A stretch of DNA of 64,000 nt from Agroathelia rolfsii (Eukaryota; Basidiomycota; Agaricomycetes; Amylocorticiales; Amylocorticiaceae). The position numbers were made by a program, and so were the translations under genes. The stretch is from positions 5,332,001 to 5,396,000 of the forward strand of contig JABRWF010000002.1 of the NCBI GenBank assembly GCA_018343915.1, read 5' to 3'. The notes beneath the pieces were generated by a model that did not search any database, had not been told where the DNA came from, and saw only the letters and a program-made list of their open reading frames with translations. Position 1 is the first letter of the stretch. Every line of letters starts with the position of its first letter. Shown here in pieces: positions 48,251 to 59,793 of this stretch.

Positions 48251-48275
48251 TTCCGAAATGTCCTACAATTCTCCG
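48251..48275 (+). promoter_or_regulatory. Conserved promoter block of GH74-2
   Basis: A 25-bp block with TTCCGAAATG followed by TCCTACAATTCTCCG. The last 15 bases are identical to copies 1 and 3 and end 141 bp before the ATG. Confidence 0.55.
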
Positions 48276-48350
48276 CGAACTATCTGACCTGATGTTCCCA
48301 AGAACAGCGCTTACGACTTGAGTCTTAAGACATTTTGGGCCAGCTCGTAG

Positions 48351-48358
48351 TATATAAG
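48351..48358 (+). promoter_or_regulatory. TATA box of GH74-2
   Basis: TATATAAG, 65 bp before the ATG. Confidence 0.65.
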
Positions 48359-48415
48359 ATAGTCAAGTAAAAGCAGCCTGGATTTTTCAAACCAAGTTCA
48401 CTGAGTATAACTATC

Positions 48416-51400
48416 ATGATGTTGAAGTTGGGCATTGCGGCAGCCCTACTCGCAACGCCGTTGGCTCTTGCGATATCGTCCCAGCCGTACAACTGGGCGA
48501 ATGTCCAGATACACGGTGGTGGCTTTGTTCCTAACATCATCTTCAATCCGTCCAAGCAAGGTCTAGCATACGCCCGTACAGACGTCGGTGGGGCGTATCG
48601 TCTGAGCTCGGATGGGTCGTCATGGACACCCCTACTCGACTGGGTTAACAACACATACCCGGAAATGTGGGGTGTTGATGCCCTTGCAACAGATCCAGTT
48701 GATACGTCGAGAGTTTACCTTGTTAGTAATACAATGGCTGGACATCGCTTTTCCTAGACTAATGGAGTTTTTTTTTTGCTCAGGCCACTGGATTATACAC
48801 CAACTCCTGGGACTCCTACAACGGCCACCTTTTGGCGTCTACGGATGAAGGAGATACGTGGAGTATCTATACACTACCATTCAAAGTTGGAGGCAACATG
48901 CCAGGGCGAGGCATGGGAGAGCGGTTAGCCGTCGACCCAAACCTTAACAATGTCTTGTACTTTGGCGCGCGCAATGGCTATGGCCTGTGGAAATCAACTG
49001 ATTATGTCTGTTTAGCCCATCAAGAAGCATAACTGCATTTACTAACACGTTTTGCATTTAGGGCCAGAGCTGGTCTAATGTCACCAATTTTCCTTCTGTC
49101 GGTGAGTAGTCCAGCACCAAGCTAGGGTTTTCGTATCTAATCAGTTAATCTAGGAACATATGCCCCGGATCCAAGTGACACCGATGGTACGGATAGCGAG
49201 CTGATTGGTATCGCTTGGGTTACATTCGACTCGACTACGGGCTCTTCAGGAAGTGCCACGCCACGCATCTTTGTTGGAGTAGCTAATATGGGGCCTACTA
49301 ATATCTTCGTATCCAACGATGCGGGAGAAACATGTTTGTTATCACTGTCTTTATCCACTTTTTCCGCCTAGTCACTCATCTGTGAACAAATATAGGGTCT
49401 GCTGTTGCCGGCCAAAACAGCACGTACCTTCCTCACAAAGGAGTTCTGTCGCCGAAACAGAAGACTCTTTACGTTTCTTACTCTAATGGGGCTGGGCCGT
49501 ACGATGGGTCAGACGGTTACGTTCAGAGGTACAACATTTCAACAGGAGAATGGACCGATATCACACCCCCGTCGCCCAGTAAGCAAACCACCTACTACTC
49601 CATAGACCCTATCTAAAATGCTGTTAACAGGTGGAGCGCTATATTTCGGCTTTGGTGGTCTTGGCGTAGATTATCTTAACCCTGGCACTATCATGGTTGC
49701 CGCTCTGAACTCTTATTGGCCTGAGGGAATGATATATCGTAGCAAAGATAGTGGAGACACATGGAGTCCTATTTGGGCTTGGAGTATGCAAAACATTTAA
49801 AATCTTTTATAAAATATACTAACAAGTACTATAGACCCTTATCCCACCATTGACAGATACTATACGTACAACGATTCCCTCCAACCATGGCTTGGGCCGG
49901 ATTACACAGCAACCGGAGATGCATTGCAACTTAATGTAATGATGGAAGGACTTTCTATTGATCCTTTCAATTCTGATCACTGGCTCTATGGTACTGGTGG
50001 AGGTGTTCAAGGCGGATTTGACCTTAGCAAATGGGACACAGTCCACAATATGACTCTCGAAGTCCTTACAGTTGGTATAGAAGAAACTGTCATCAAAGGT
50101 TTGATTGTACCACCAGGAAGCCCCCTTATATCTGCCGTCGCTGACAGCGGAGGTCAGTATGCAAATGAAGACAAGTATATCAGAATTACTCAAATAACTG
50201 GATAATTTTTTTTCAGGTTTTATTCACACCAGTCTTGACAGCCCACCTCTGAATGAATTCTCGAGCCCTTCTTTCCAGACCGTAACTGGGATTGACTTTG
50301 CAGGCAATAAACCTTTGATCATTGTTCGCGTTGGAGACGCAGCAGCGTGGGTTGTCTATAGTGCACTCATAGTTAGCACGACTGATTTCTTTGCCAGTGA
50401 CCCAGGTCAATGCGCGCTCTCCGCTGATGGTGGAAACACTTGGAGCAACGCTTCTGCGGCACCTGCCAACGTGCAAGGTAAGTAGTCCAGCTGAGCTCAA
50501 ATATCGATTCATGAGGGCTGATGCCTCCCATAGGCGGTCAAGTCGCTATCTCTGCCGATGGCGATACTGTCCTTTGGAGTTCATCTTCCAATGGTGTCCT
50601 CCAATCATCAGATGTCAATAGCATCTTCACAACAGTTTCTTCTCTACCTTCTGGCGCAGCTATTGCTTCAGATAAGTTGAACAACTCAATCTTCTACGGC
50701 GCATCGGGTTCTGTATTCTATACATCTACCAATGGCGGTCTCACCTTTTCTGAGACTGGTACACTTGGTAGTTCCACTGCTCCATACACGGTCGTGGTGA
50801 ATCCTAATGTTACGGGCGATGTATGGATCTCGACGGACGTCGGCTTGTTCCATTCTTCATCCCTGGGTGCTACGCCTGTTGCCATCAGCCAGGTTACACA
50901 AGCTGTGAGTATTATCCAATGAGACCTCGTTGACGTTTCTAACGTTAGAATAGTGGGCTATTGCTCTCGGAGCGTCTTCAACGAGTGGCGGATACCCGTA
51001 AGTGGGATCATTGCGTGGCTATCTTTTTTTCTCACTTATTGCATATACTAGTGCTTTATATGCGGCTGCAACTATCAACGGGGTCATGGCATATTATCGC
51101 TCCGACGACAAAGGTGTTACCTGGCTTCAGATAAACGACGAAGCTCATGGCTTCGGGCCTGTCACCTCTGTAGTGCTGTCTGGAGATCCTAAGAAATATG
51201 GCCGGTAAGACCCTTCTTTGGCGCTCATTCATAAAGCCGCTGAAAAAGGTGAAATTGCAGTATTTATCTAGGTACTGGAGGGCGCGGCCTATTCTATGGA
51301 GATATAGCCGGCTCTGCCTCGTCAGCTCCGACGTCTACGTCTTCGAAGGCAACATCCTCCACGTCACATTCGACAACGTCAACTTCAAAGACATCTACAA

Positions 51401-51734
51401 CAAGTACTAAGTCGTCAAGCACTAAGACGTCCGTAACGAAGACGTCAACTTCGACTAGTGCCTCTGCTTCTTCCACTGGATCGATAGGTGCATATGGACA
51501 ATGCGGCGGTGAGTAGTACTATAATTTCACTTCCAAGTAATCGACGATTTCCATTAATCGATTATAATGCTGTCACGTAGGCTCCGGATGGACTGGTGCT
51601 ACCACTTGCGTATCCGGATATGCATGCACCTACTCAAACCCTTGTAAGCTTGCACATTATCATGATGTTCTCGTATTCTATCTTTGACTGATCACAACTT
51701 CTATGTAGATTATTCACAGTGTCTCCCGAGCTAA
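48416..51734 (+). CDS. GH74 xyloglucanase with CBM1, copy 2
   Basis: Tandem paralogue of copy 1: 838 aa from 15 exons at the same intron positions (48416-48721, 48784-49005, 49062-49101, 49154-49333, 49396-49578, 49631-49783, 49835-50152, 50217-50346, 50398-50477, 50534-50904, 50954-50997, 51052-51204, 51261-51508, 51581-51643, 51709-51734). It has a signal peptide (MMLKLGIAAALLATPLALA), ARTDVGGAYRL with the likely catalytic Asp, Asp-box repeats, a Ser/Thr/Lys linker with repeated KTS units, and a CBM1 (AYGQCGGSGWTGATT .. YYSQCLPS). A PPSPS insertion at the end of exon 5 is shared with copy 3 and absent in copy 1. Exon 1 differs from copies 1 and 3 (QIHGGGF, RLSSDGSSW, TYPEMWG). Intron 9 has a GT donor. 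No disabling change was seen. Confidence 0.95.
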
Positions 51735-52043
51735 ATCATGCATCTGATCGTTTATCAGAGAGGGAAACGAATGCATGAATGCACGAGCCCTTCAAAGTTT
51801 CTAATAGCTATGTACAGATTCATTGATACTATTTTTGGAATGCGGTTATCCTGTTGTATTTTTCCACAAAAAGTGACAATTCATTATCATCTATATTGAT
51901 CATAATGCGCCATTGAACCACTACAGTCGTGGCTGAGTTACATAAATTTTAGTGTAGCATGTGTCAGTCTGCTTATGCACACAAAGCAAAAAGTGATCGG
52001 CAAATGAAAGAAAATAGGACAAGAAAAGGTCTGATGACGGCCA

Positions 52044-52171
52044 CATCAAGGAAATTACATATAACTTTTTGTAACTTCTAACAGCTTTTAGTCACTTTTT
52101 GTACTTGCAAAGTGTGAAAATAGACAAAAGTATCTAAAAGTAGCTAAAAGTTACATGTAATTTTCCTGATG
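52044..52171. mobile_element. MITE-like element with 27-bp terminal inverted repeats
   Basis: A 128-bp segment whose ends (52044-52070 and 52145-52171, both starting CATCA when read inwards) match at 23 of 27 positions as inverted repeats. The inner part is also imperfectly complementary (repeated TAACTTTT/AAAAGTTA units), so the whole element can fold into one hairpin. It carries no coding capacity. A possible CA direct repeat flanks it. It fits a short non-autonomous DNA transposon; no transposase gene is in the window. Confidence 0.65.
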
Positions 52172-52925
52172 CAGAGAAATGGTCAAAGTGCGTTACGATC
52201 AACGTATGCCACTGGCAGCGGATCACGTGCACTTTTTTTTAATATTACGTTGACACACCACATCATGTACTACAAACACACTATAGTGTGAGTGGCTGTA
52301 GGATATGTTAAGATAACGGAGAAAGTGTGACGTGTAGTAGCATGTATGGGGCAGCAATCACGTACATAATATTGCAAAAGTCACAGTTCCGTTAAACTCC
52401 CTCCGGTGAATCAGGGCCTTCCTAACTAAAGTTGAACTTGGGTGTCATATCGGTTTTTTTTTTCTTTCATCAGGACCTACGATCTACCCAAGTCGCTTCA
52501 ATCTGAACTCCTTGGCTCATTCCGAAGGCTCATTTTATTTTCTTTCTTTGGCTATTGTGCATCATTGGCAGTATGTTAAAGCAACCGAGGAACTTGGCAA
52601 CTCATAATCACGTACGCCGACAGCGCTCACTGTTCACTCATCCTTAGTCCCTTTGTATAAATGGACAGGAACTAAGAGTTCCGGATAGTGAGTGTTGACC
52701 TGGTCTTGTGTCTTATTCTTCAAGTTCGAGTCTCTGCATGGCGAATGCACAATTTACTGAGTTTCTGGATTCAGGCCTTTGCTTGGCAACAATAAGTTCG
52801 CTAGTCGACTCTCAGTAGCGTCTGGGCAGAGAGGCTTCTATGGCCATCATTTTATTTATGAAAGAAGCTTGTGATATCTTGTCGTTGTGCCGTTGGTGGT
52901 GCATGCTTGGTTTTCTGTCCACCAG

Positions 52926-52941
52926 CGGGCCGCCGGATGTA
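52926..52941 (+). promoter_or_regulatory. GC-rich upstream block of GH74-3
   Basis: CGGGCCGCCGGATGTA, 344 bp before the ATG; one base differs from the copy-1 block at nearly the same distance. Confidence 0.4.
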
Positions 52942-53103
52942 CGGATACAACACCGGCAGGACTCATTTATTCGTCGGTCATTTTAGCACACACAATCATG
53001 GCGGCGGAGTAATTAGTAGCTTTGAGACAGCTGACTACAGTTGCTTTATATTAGGAACGCCATCAAATGAGAGTCAGTACTATCACGATGCTCTTGCTCC
53101 ACA

Positions 53104-53128
53104 TTCTAAATTATCCTACAATTCTCCG
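53104..53128 (+). promoter_or_regulatory. Conserved promoter block of GH74-3
   Basis: A 25-bp block ending in TCCTACAATTCTCCG, identical over 15 bases to copies 1 and 2, ending 142 bp before the ATG. Confidence 0.55.
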
Positions 53129-53203
53129 TCATATTCATTTCCTTAATGCTGTCAAAGAAACTGCTGAGGATTCAGATCCAAGAACATTTTGCCAGGCTTG
53201 AAC

Positions 53204-53211
53204 TACATAAG
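53204..53211 (+). promoter_or_regulatory. Degenerate TATA box of GH74-3
   Basis: TACATAAG at -66, the exact counterpart of TATATAAG in copy 2 with one T-to-C change in the TATA core. It may lower basal promoter strength. Confidence 0.45.
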
Positions 53212-53269
53212 GCAATATCCACAAAGCAAACACTTCTCACTGAACCCATCACTCAGCATAGCTGTCACA

Positions 53270-56200
53270 ATGCTTGGGGCAAGTATTACAACAATATTGT
53301 TTTCGGCGCCATTGGCACTTGGCATATCGTCCCAGCCGTACAACTGGGCCAACGTCCAAATTCGCGGTGGCGGCTTCGTCCCTAATATCATCTTCAATCC
53401 ATCCAAACAGGGCTTGGCATATGCTCGCACGGATATTGGTGGAGCATATCGTCTGAACTCGGATGGGTCGACATGGACGCCTATGCTGGATTGGGTAAAC
53501 AACACTTACCCAAACATGTGGGGCATCGATGCCCTTGCAACAGACCCAATTGATACATCAAGGGTTTACCTCGTCTGTGACTTTATTTTTCATGAGTATT
53601 CAACTCTGAATCATTATATCTAGGCTGCCGGACTATACACTAACACCTGGGATCCTAACAACGGACATATCTTGGCATCTGCGGACGAAGGTAATACGTG
53701 GAATATTTATAGTTTACCCTTCAAAGTCGGAGGCAACATGCCTGGACGAGGCATGGGAGAGCGGCTAGCTATCGATCCGAATCTCAATAACGTTTTATAT
53801 TTTGGCACACGCAATGGCAATGGCTTGTGGAAATCAAATGACTACGTTTGTTTGCTCCATCCAACAATATACGAATCAGATGCTGAGAATTTTTCATATT
53901 TAGGGTCAGACTTGGTCCAATATTACCAATTTCCCTTCTGTGGGTTAGTGGAGTAATACTAAATTGAAGCTACACTATATTAATTAAATGACTCAGGAAC
54001 ATATGCACCGGATCCTAGCGACACTACTGGCTATAATAGCGCGTTAGTTGGTATTGCATGGGTTACATTTGACTCAACTACAGGTACTTTCGGAAGTGCC
54101 ACACCACGCATCTTCGTTGGGGTAGCTAATTTGGAATCTACAAATATTTTTGTTTCCAATGATGCGGGAGCAACATGTTCGTCCATAATTTCCTGCCTCC
54201 ACATTACACGGATTACTCATCTAGAGAATGGATCTAGGGGCTGCCTTAGCCGGACAAAACAGCACCTACCTACCCCACAAGGGCGTTTTGTCCCCGAAAC
54301 AAAAGGCTCTATACGTTTCATATTCTAATGGGGCCGGACCTTACGATGGGACAGACGGTTACGTTCATAGGTACAATATTTCGACAGGAGAGTGGACTGA
54401 TATTACGCCCCCATCGCCCAGTGGGTTATTCGCTCTGTACTCTAGGAATAACATTTGACGCTGGTTGCTCACAGATGGGGGTTTATATTTCGGCTTTGGT
54501 GGGCTCGGTGTGGACTACCTTAATCCTGGGACCATCATGGTTGCTGCTTTAAATTGCTATTGGCCCGAGGGAATGATATATCGTAGCAAAGATAGCGGTG
54601 ATTCGTGGAGTCCTATTTGGGCCTGGAGTAGGTGGAACAATATTATAATATTTCTATGACTTGTATTAAATTATCACTGCAGATCCTTATCCTACTGTTG
54701 ACAGGTACTTTGCATATAATGATACCCTTGCTCCATGGTTTGGACCGGATTACACAGCAACCGGAGATGCATTGCAACTTAATGTAATGATGGAAGGGCT
54801 TTCTATCGATCCTTTCAACTCGAATCATTGGCTCTATGGAACTGGTGGAGGCGTTCAAGGTGGCTTTGACGTCAGCAAGTGGGAAACTGTCCATAATGTG
54901 ACAGTCGAAGTCCTTTCAGTGGGTATAGAAGAGATGGCAGTCCAAGGTCTGATTGCACCTCCAGTTGGCGCTCCCCTAATATCTGCAGTTGGTGACAGTG
55001 GCGGTTAGTATTGTCTTCAAAACAAAGGGAAGACCTTCAGAAATGGCTAAGTGAATTTGATACTATCCTAGGTTTTGTTCACACTAGTCTTACTAGCCCA
55101 CCTCTGAGAGAATTCTCAAGCCCCGTTTTTGCAACCGTGTCTGGAATTGATTTTGCAGGTAACAACCCTTTGATCATTGTTCGTGTTGGTACTGGTACAT
55201 CGTAAGTGGCGTAGAAGATACTACATAATCGATGTGACCAACTCTTAGCAAAGTGACCCAGGCGAGTGTGCCCTCTCCGCAGATGGGGGCTACACCTGGA
55301 GCAACGCCTCCGCAGCACCCGCCAATGTTGAGGGTAAGCGTTAAGATCTAAGACATTGATTTATTTCCTCCTCATTTGCTGTGCCTCAGGTGGTCAAGTC
55401 TCCATCTCTGCCGATGGCGACACCGTCCTTTGGAGTTCTGCTTCCAACGGTGTTCTTCAATCTTCAGATGTCAACGGTACTTTCATAGCAGTCTCTTCTC
55501 TCCCCTCTGGTGCTGCAATAGCTTCCGACAAATTGAACAATTCAATCTTCTACGCGGCATCGGGCTCTGTATTTTACACATCCACTGATGGGGGTCTAAC
55601 CTTTTCTGAGACCGGTACACTTGGTGACTCCACCGCACCGGTCAAAGTTGTCGTAAGTCCAAATGCTACGGGCGACGTGTGGGTCTCGACAGACTTCGGC
55701 CTGTTCCATTCTTCATCCCTGGGCGCTGCGCCTATTTCTATCAATCAAGTCACAGAAGCCGTGAGTACCACATTGGGGAATCAGTCAAACCTTCTGACGC
55801 TATGAATAGTGGGCTATTGCTCTGGGAGCATCTGCAACGAGTGATGGGTATCCGTAAGCCAATAAAATATTACTCTTTCTACCCTGTTTTCCAAATTGTT
55901 AGTCATATATTATTAGTGCCATATATGCCGCTGCAACTATTAGCGGGGTCATGGCATATTATCGCTCCGATGACAAGGGCGTCACCTGGCTTCAGATTAA
56001 CGATGAAGCTCATGGATTCGGGCCAGTGACCTCTGTCGTATTGGCTGCGGATCCCAAGATTTATGGCCGGTATGTTGCTTTTTTGGCTTTTAATTTTGAA
56101 GTTTACTGAGCAAGACTAGTATTTACCTTGGTACCGGCGGTCGTGGTATATTTTATGGAGACATAGCCAGTGGTACATCATCTCCAGGCACGACGAAGTT

Positions 56201-56609
56201 GACCTCTACGACTTCGAAACCAGGGTCATCCATTCCCCATCAAACGACTTCGAAAATTTCTATGACAAGCCACAAGTCATCGAGTACAAGCATTTCGGTA
56301 TCCAAGACATCTTCGCTGACTAGTTCTTTGGCTACTCCCACGTCACTTGCTGATGCATATAGTCAATGTGGTGGTGAGCAATTTATATCTATGTACTTTA
56401 TTTGATAGCCATGTTAACGTACCTGTGATATTATTCTGCTAGGCTCTGAATGGACGGGCGCTACCGCTTGCGTATCCGGATATGTATGCATTGTTTCGAA
56501 CTCTTGTCAGTAATTTTTACTACATCATTTCCGTCTTTTTGTCTCCCCTTTTTCATCGGAACTCTCTTATGCGCTAGCAGATTATTCGCAATGTCTCCCG
56601 ACTAAATGA
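53270..56609 (+). CDS. GH74 xyloglucanase with diverged CBM1, copy 3
   Basis: Third tandem paralogue: 841 aa from 15 exons (53270-53572, 53624-53845, 53904-53943, 53997-54176, 54238-54420, 54475-54627, 54683-55003, 55072-55201, 55254-55333, 55390-55760, 55810-55853, 55917-56069, 56120-56373, 56443-56505, 56581-56609). Signal peptide, ARTDIGGAYRL and Asp boxes are kept, so the catalytic part looks active. Exons 1-2 resemble copy 1 (QIRGGGF, RLNSDGSTW, TYPNMWG), while exons 5-7 resemble copy 2 (PPSPS, DYTATGDALQLNV). The CBM1 has diverged most (AYSQCGGSEWTGA, YVCIVSNSYYSQC). A 1-nt loss near the end shifts the stop and replaces the final Ser by Thr-Lys. The linker is shorter in KTS units and more varied. 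Its activity may thus differ in cellulose binding rather than catalysis. Confidence 0.94.
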
Positions 56610-57611
56610 TGGACGAACCTGTTCTATAATTGAATGAATTCGTAAAATCACCCACGGTTTCTAATATCTACGTATCACTTTGAGATTCCGAAGATATATA
56701 GCTCGTTTATTGTATTTCACGGTCACGCAAATAGGATATATTAATCATATGCTCAACCACATCATGGCCCGACTGTCGCATGTATCAAGATTACCAAAAA
56801 CAGTCTCGGTGACTTCCATAATATCAAACTCAACCGCAAACCGCAAGTTCCAGCTCTGTTCAGGCTACTCAGAAGCACATAGTTAGTTTTTTTACTGTCA
56901 TAAAGGTGCTTGTCTCGATTCTTGAAAAAGGCTGAATTTCTACCAATATTTTCCCTCATCGTATTATGCCCGGGCCCCTATCGCCTCGAAATGATATAGC
57001 AGGTCAAAGCAAGTTGTTGTTTGCCAAGGAAATTCAGATCTTGATTTTGTCGCTTGAAACACAAAAGAAGGACCCACTTTCATTGTCTATGACTTGTGAC
57101 GAGGGTAAAAAAACTGCCTAGCCCATCTTATCTACGTCTGTCCATTTGACTGTTGACGTATTTCGGGGAAAGAATACAAGCAACAACTACGGTAATCTAT
57201 CAGATATATTTTACTGGCCACATCCCGTACCTTCGAGGTCAGCTACAAGAGCTTTAAAAATCCTACAATCGTAATAACCTCGCGTGTAGCACATTGTGTG
57301 CAATACCGCATGTTGAACCATCAGCTGGAGTTTTATATGGGGATAAGAAAGCAGAAGACAATGCGAAGCTAGAATATGGACATCAACATTGAGTAATTGC
57401 AATACTCCTCAGGTTGAAAGGTCTAAGGCGTTTGAAGATTGGTAATTTACCATCATTTGCTTCCACTATCACACCCAGCTCTCTGCAGCACTAAGAAAAT
57501 CTTCTAGGATTGTCTCCTCATACTAGACTCGGGAGACGTCTTACTCCAGACATCCTTCAAAGTAATATAACATCTTAAGCCTCCGAAAAGATATCCTGTT
57601 CCTATTTATTG

Positions 57612-57760
57612 TAAAGACCGCCTTGACGCAAGCAGCTGTCAGCCTTGAGTTACATGCAAGGATCGAAGATATTGGAGAAGCCAGAAGGCTTCAAGTTGTG
57701 GACCGCTTTAATCCACTGAATCTCTCAAAGAAGCGTTTTGCGCGCCACTGTGACAGCAGA
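57612..57760 (+). pseudogene. Short F-box-family fragment
   Basis: The frame contains LTQAAVSLELHARIED, similar to LTQAVANLDLDLYG of the F-box remnant at 58.8 kb, with closely similar DNA around CTTGACGCAAGC. It is probably a small duplicated piece of the same family. Confidence 0.35.
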
Positions 57761-58005
57761 CCGAATCCTACATGGCTTACACACCAACTCTCACAAACAA
57801 TTCCTTTCTATGCCTTCATAAAACTAGCAGCAGCTTCAGATCAGAATTCGCGGCGTAATACATGATTATGATTTTGATTATTATATGATTATCGAATCAT
57901 GATAATACCAATTTATGACAGTATTTCTGGCGAGGAGCCGATCCATTATGCTCACTATTACAACTTCTTGAATTAAACTGCTCCCGCAAATACTGAATTC
58001 GATGC

Positions 58006-58068
58006 TACACCGATTGAAAAAGGAAAGTCAACGAAAACGCTATCGCCTCGAGAATTAAAATCGGTGTA
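58006..58068. repeat. 63-bp inverted repeat with 10-bp arms
   Basis: TACACCGATT (58006-58015) and AATCGGTGTA (58059-58068) are perfectly complementary arms around 43 bp. It lies about 285 bp upstream of the F-box remnant. Confidence 0.5.
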
Positions 58069-58352
58069 TCATAGAAAATCTGATTTAGCTGATGGTATGA
58101 GATTATATATAACAGTTTCCAGAGAAAGATGTTTGGGCCTGCGGGCCTGAATAATTGATGTATGATGCGTGATGGATCCGACCTAGACAGGTGCCAGTGT
58201 TACTTTATATACTTGCCCCATGCCTTAACCTTTGCCAGAGTCTCACCCGCTGATGGTAACCTTCATAATTTGAGGTACTTTGTCTCTTATTAACTCTGTT
58301 CACAATAAATTTTCTTCTATAGGCGTATCAACTAACAAGCAGTCGGATCAAT

Positions 58353-59734
58353 ATGAAAACTACTACAATGCGACTGCCGTTTCTCATGGAAGTTTGGGAC
58401 TTGATTTTGTTTGAACACGGAGCTTATGGTTTGGATAAGCACGACTTACATGCCCCATCTCTAACCTGCAACCGACTCAGAGAAATCGCCCAACCTCTAC
58501 CGTTGTCGACTGTTTTTTTTTCCAGTTGGATCAAGTGGTTGCCCATTTATCGAAATTTACTGGGCTCAAACGTTTAGTATTCCAAGTAATGCCTTTGCTC
58601 GGACAACATCTGCGGACTCTCAAGGATCCTGCACTATATCATACGCAAATTTCTTTTCATGTTATCCATTTTCCCGATGTGGAGTCTGCCTTACCTCCTC
58701 CAATTGTATTCAAGGAATTTCTCGGGCACACATCTCATCAGCCCAAGTTTCCAATGATTTGTTAATAAAAACTGTCTTGACGCAAGCGGTTGCAAATCTT
58801 GATCTCGATTTATACGGCCCACACCAGTACAATGTCGTCAAAGAGGCACTAGAGATACATGGAATACTCCAAGCAATCTGAGTTCTGTCGATGAACGAGC
58901 GTGCATTGAATGCCATGATCACTCATCTGCATCATTTTGGGAACACCCATTCTTTGACTATGTATCAAAGAAGACAACCCCTGCATAAAACCGTTTACGT
59001 ACCATCAGATACGTTCCCCCAACTGAAAGTCCTTGAGTGTTCCCTCCATCTTCTCCCCAGCTTTGTCGCCTATTCCGCCCCAAAATTAATGCTAATAGCA
59101 AGGAACTTTGCTCATCAAGGTGCTATATCACCTGAAGAGGCTCAGTTCTTATCCCATTACGGATATCTATTATCAGTGCCGTATTCATTATCTCTTTTAG
59201 TGGTAGCACCGCATGGCACTGTATTGGAAGAGCTCATCTCACACTATCATAACTCAAGATTACTTGTTGTTGAGCTTTATTATGAAGACTACAAAAAGGA
59301 TTCGGATGCTGAACAGTCCAAGGCAGAAACAGAGGCGAGACAATGCCCTTCGTTATTCAAAAACTTTATACCTAACTAGGTCTTCAAATAGAACTTCCTA
59401 AATCGCTTTCGCAAGATGAAATGGCCATTTTTCATTGAGAGCCTCGAAATCACGCCACCGGTCCATTGGAATCATGAGCCAGACGATCCACACGCACGAG
59501 AACGCCTGTATCAAGCAACACTAGACTCTCGATATGTCATTTTTTCCTGCCTCATTGCGACAATTGACGTTTAATGCTGTCATCGTGAAATAGGTGCAGC
59601 GGTATGAGATAGAGCATCATACATTTTGGCGTCAGCCAGGTGTGCGTTCAAACGATGGTCCAGACAGCACTTGGGAATGGCGTAGTCATGTGAAGAGTAG
59701 AGAAGTCATCAGTGGTGATAGGGTACTAGGTTGA
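58353..59734 (+). pseudogene. Decayed F-box/LRR gene, copy C
   Basis: Paralogue of copies A and B with several breaks. The F-box is present (LPFLMEVWDLILFEHG .. LTCNRLREIAQPL). Near 58513 it is joined directly to a later segment (DQVVAHLSKFTGLKRLVF, matching DQVIAALPKVTGLRHFFL), so about 90 codons are lost and the frame shifts. A stop lies at about 58763, and a third frame continues at 58891-59379 with FPQLKVLECSLHLLPSFV. The last-exon homology (WNHEPDDPHARERLY, then WEWRSHVKS near 59670) is out of frame. It is probably non-functional. Confidence 0.8.
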
Positions 59735-59793
59735 TTTCTTTGGATGAATAATTGTAACATGGGTTTGGCATTTGTGTTCGAAGGAAAGAAATA

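Larger units (their letters stand above)
46892..48415. other. Intergenic between GH74-1 and GH74-2
   Basis: About 1.5 kb. It contains a GC-rich perfect hairpin (47265-47294). A block near 47311 (GTTGACACACTGCATCAT) resembles one near 52250 behind copy 2, so the duplicated unit included 3' flanking DNA. The last 370 bp hold the copy-2 promoter blocks. No gene was seen. Confidence 0.6.
51735..53269. other. Intergenic between GH74-2 and GH74-3
   Basis: About 1.5 kb with a MITE-like hairpin (52044-52171), a block near 52250 similar to the sequence behind copy 1, and the copy-3 promoter blocks. No gene was seen. Confidence 0.6.
56610..58352. other. Intergenic between GH74-3 and F-box remnant
   Basis: About 1.7 kb, AT-rich. 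It contains a short F-box-family fragment (57612-57760) and a 63-bp inverted repeat (58006-58068). No intact gene was seen. Confidence 0.5.
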
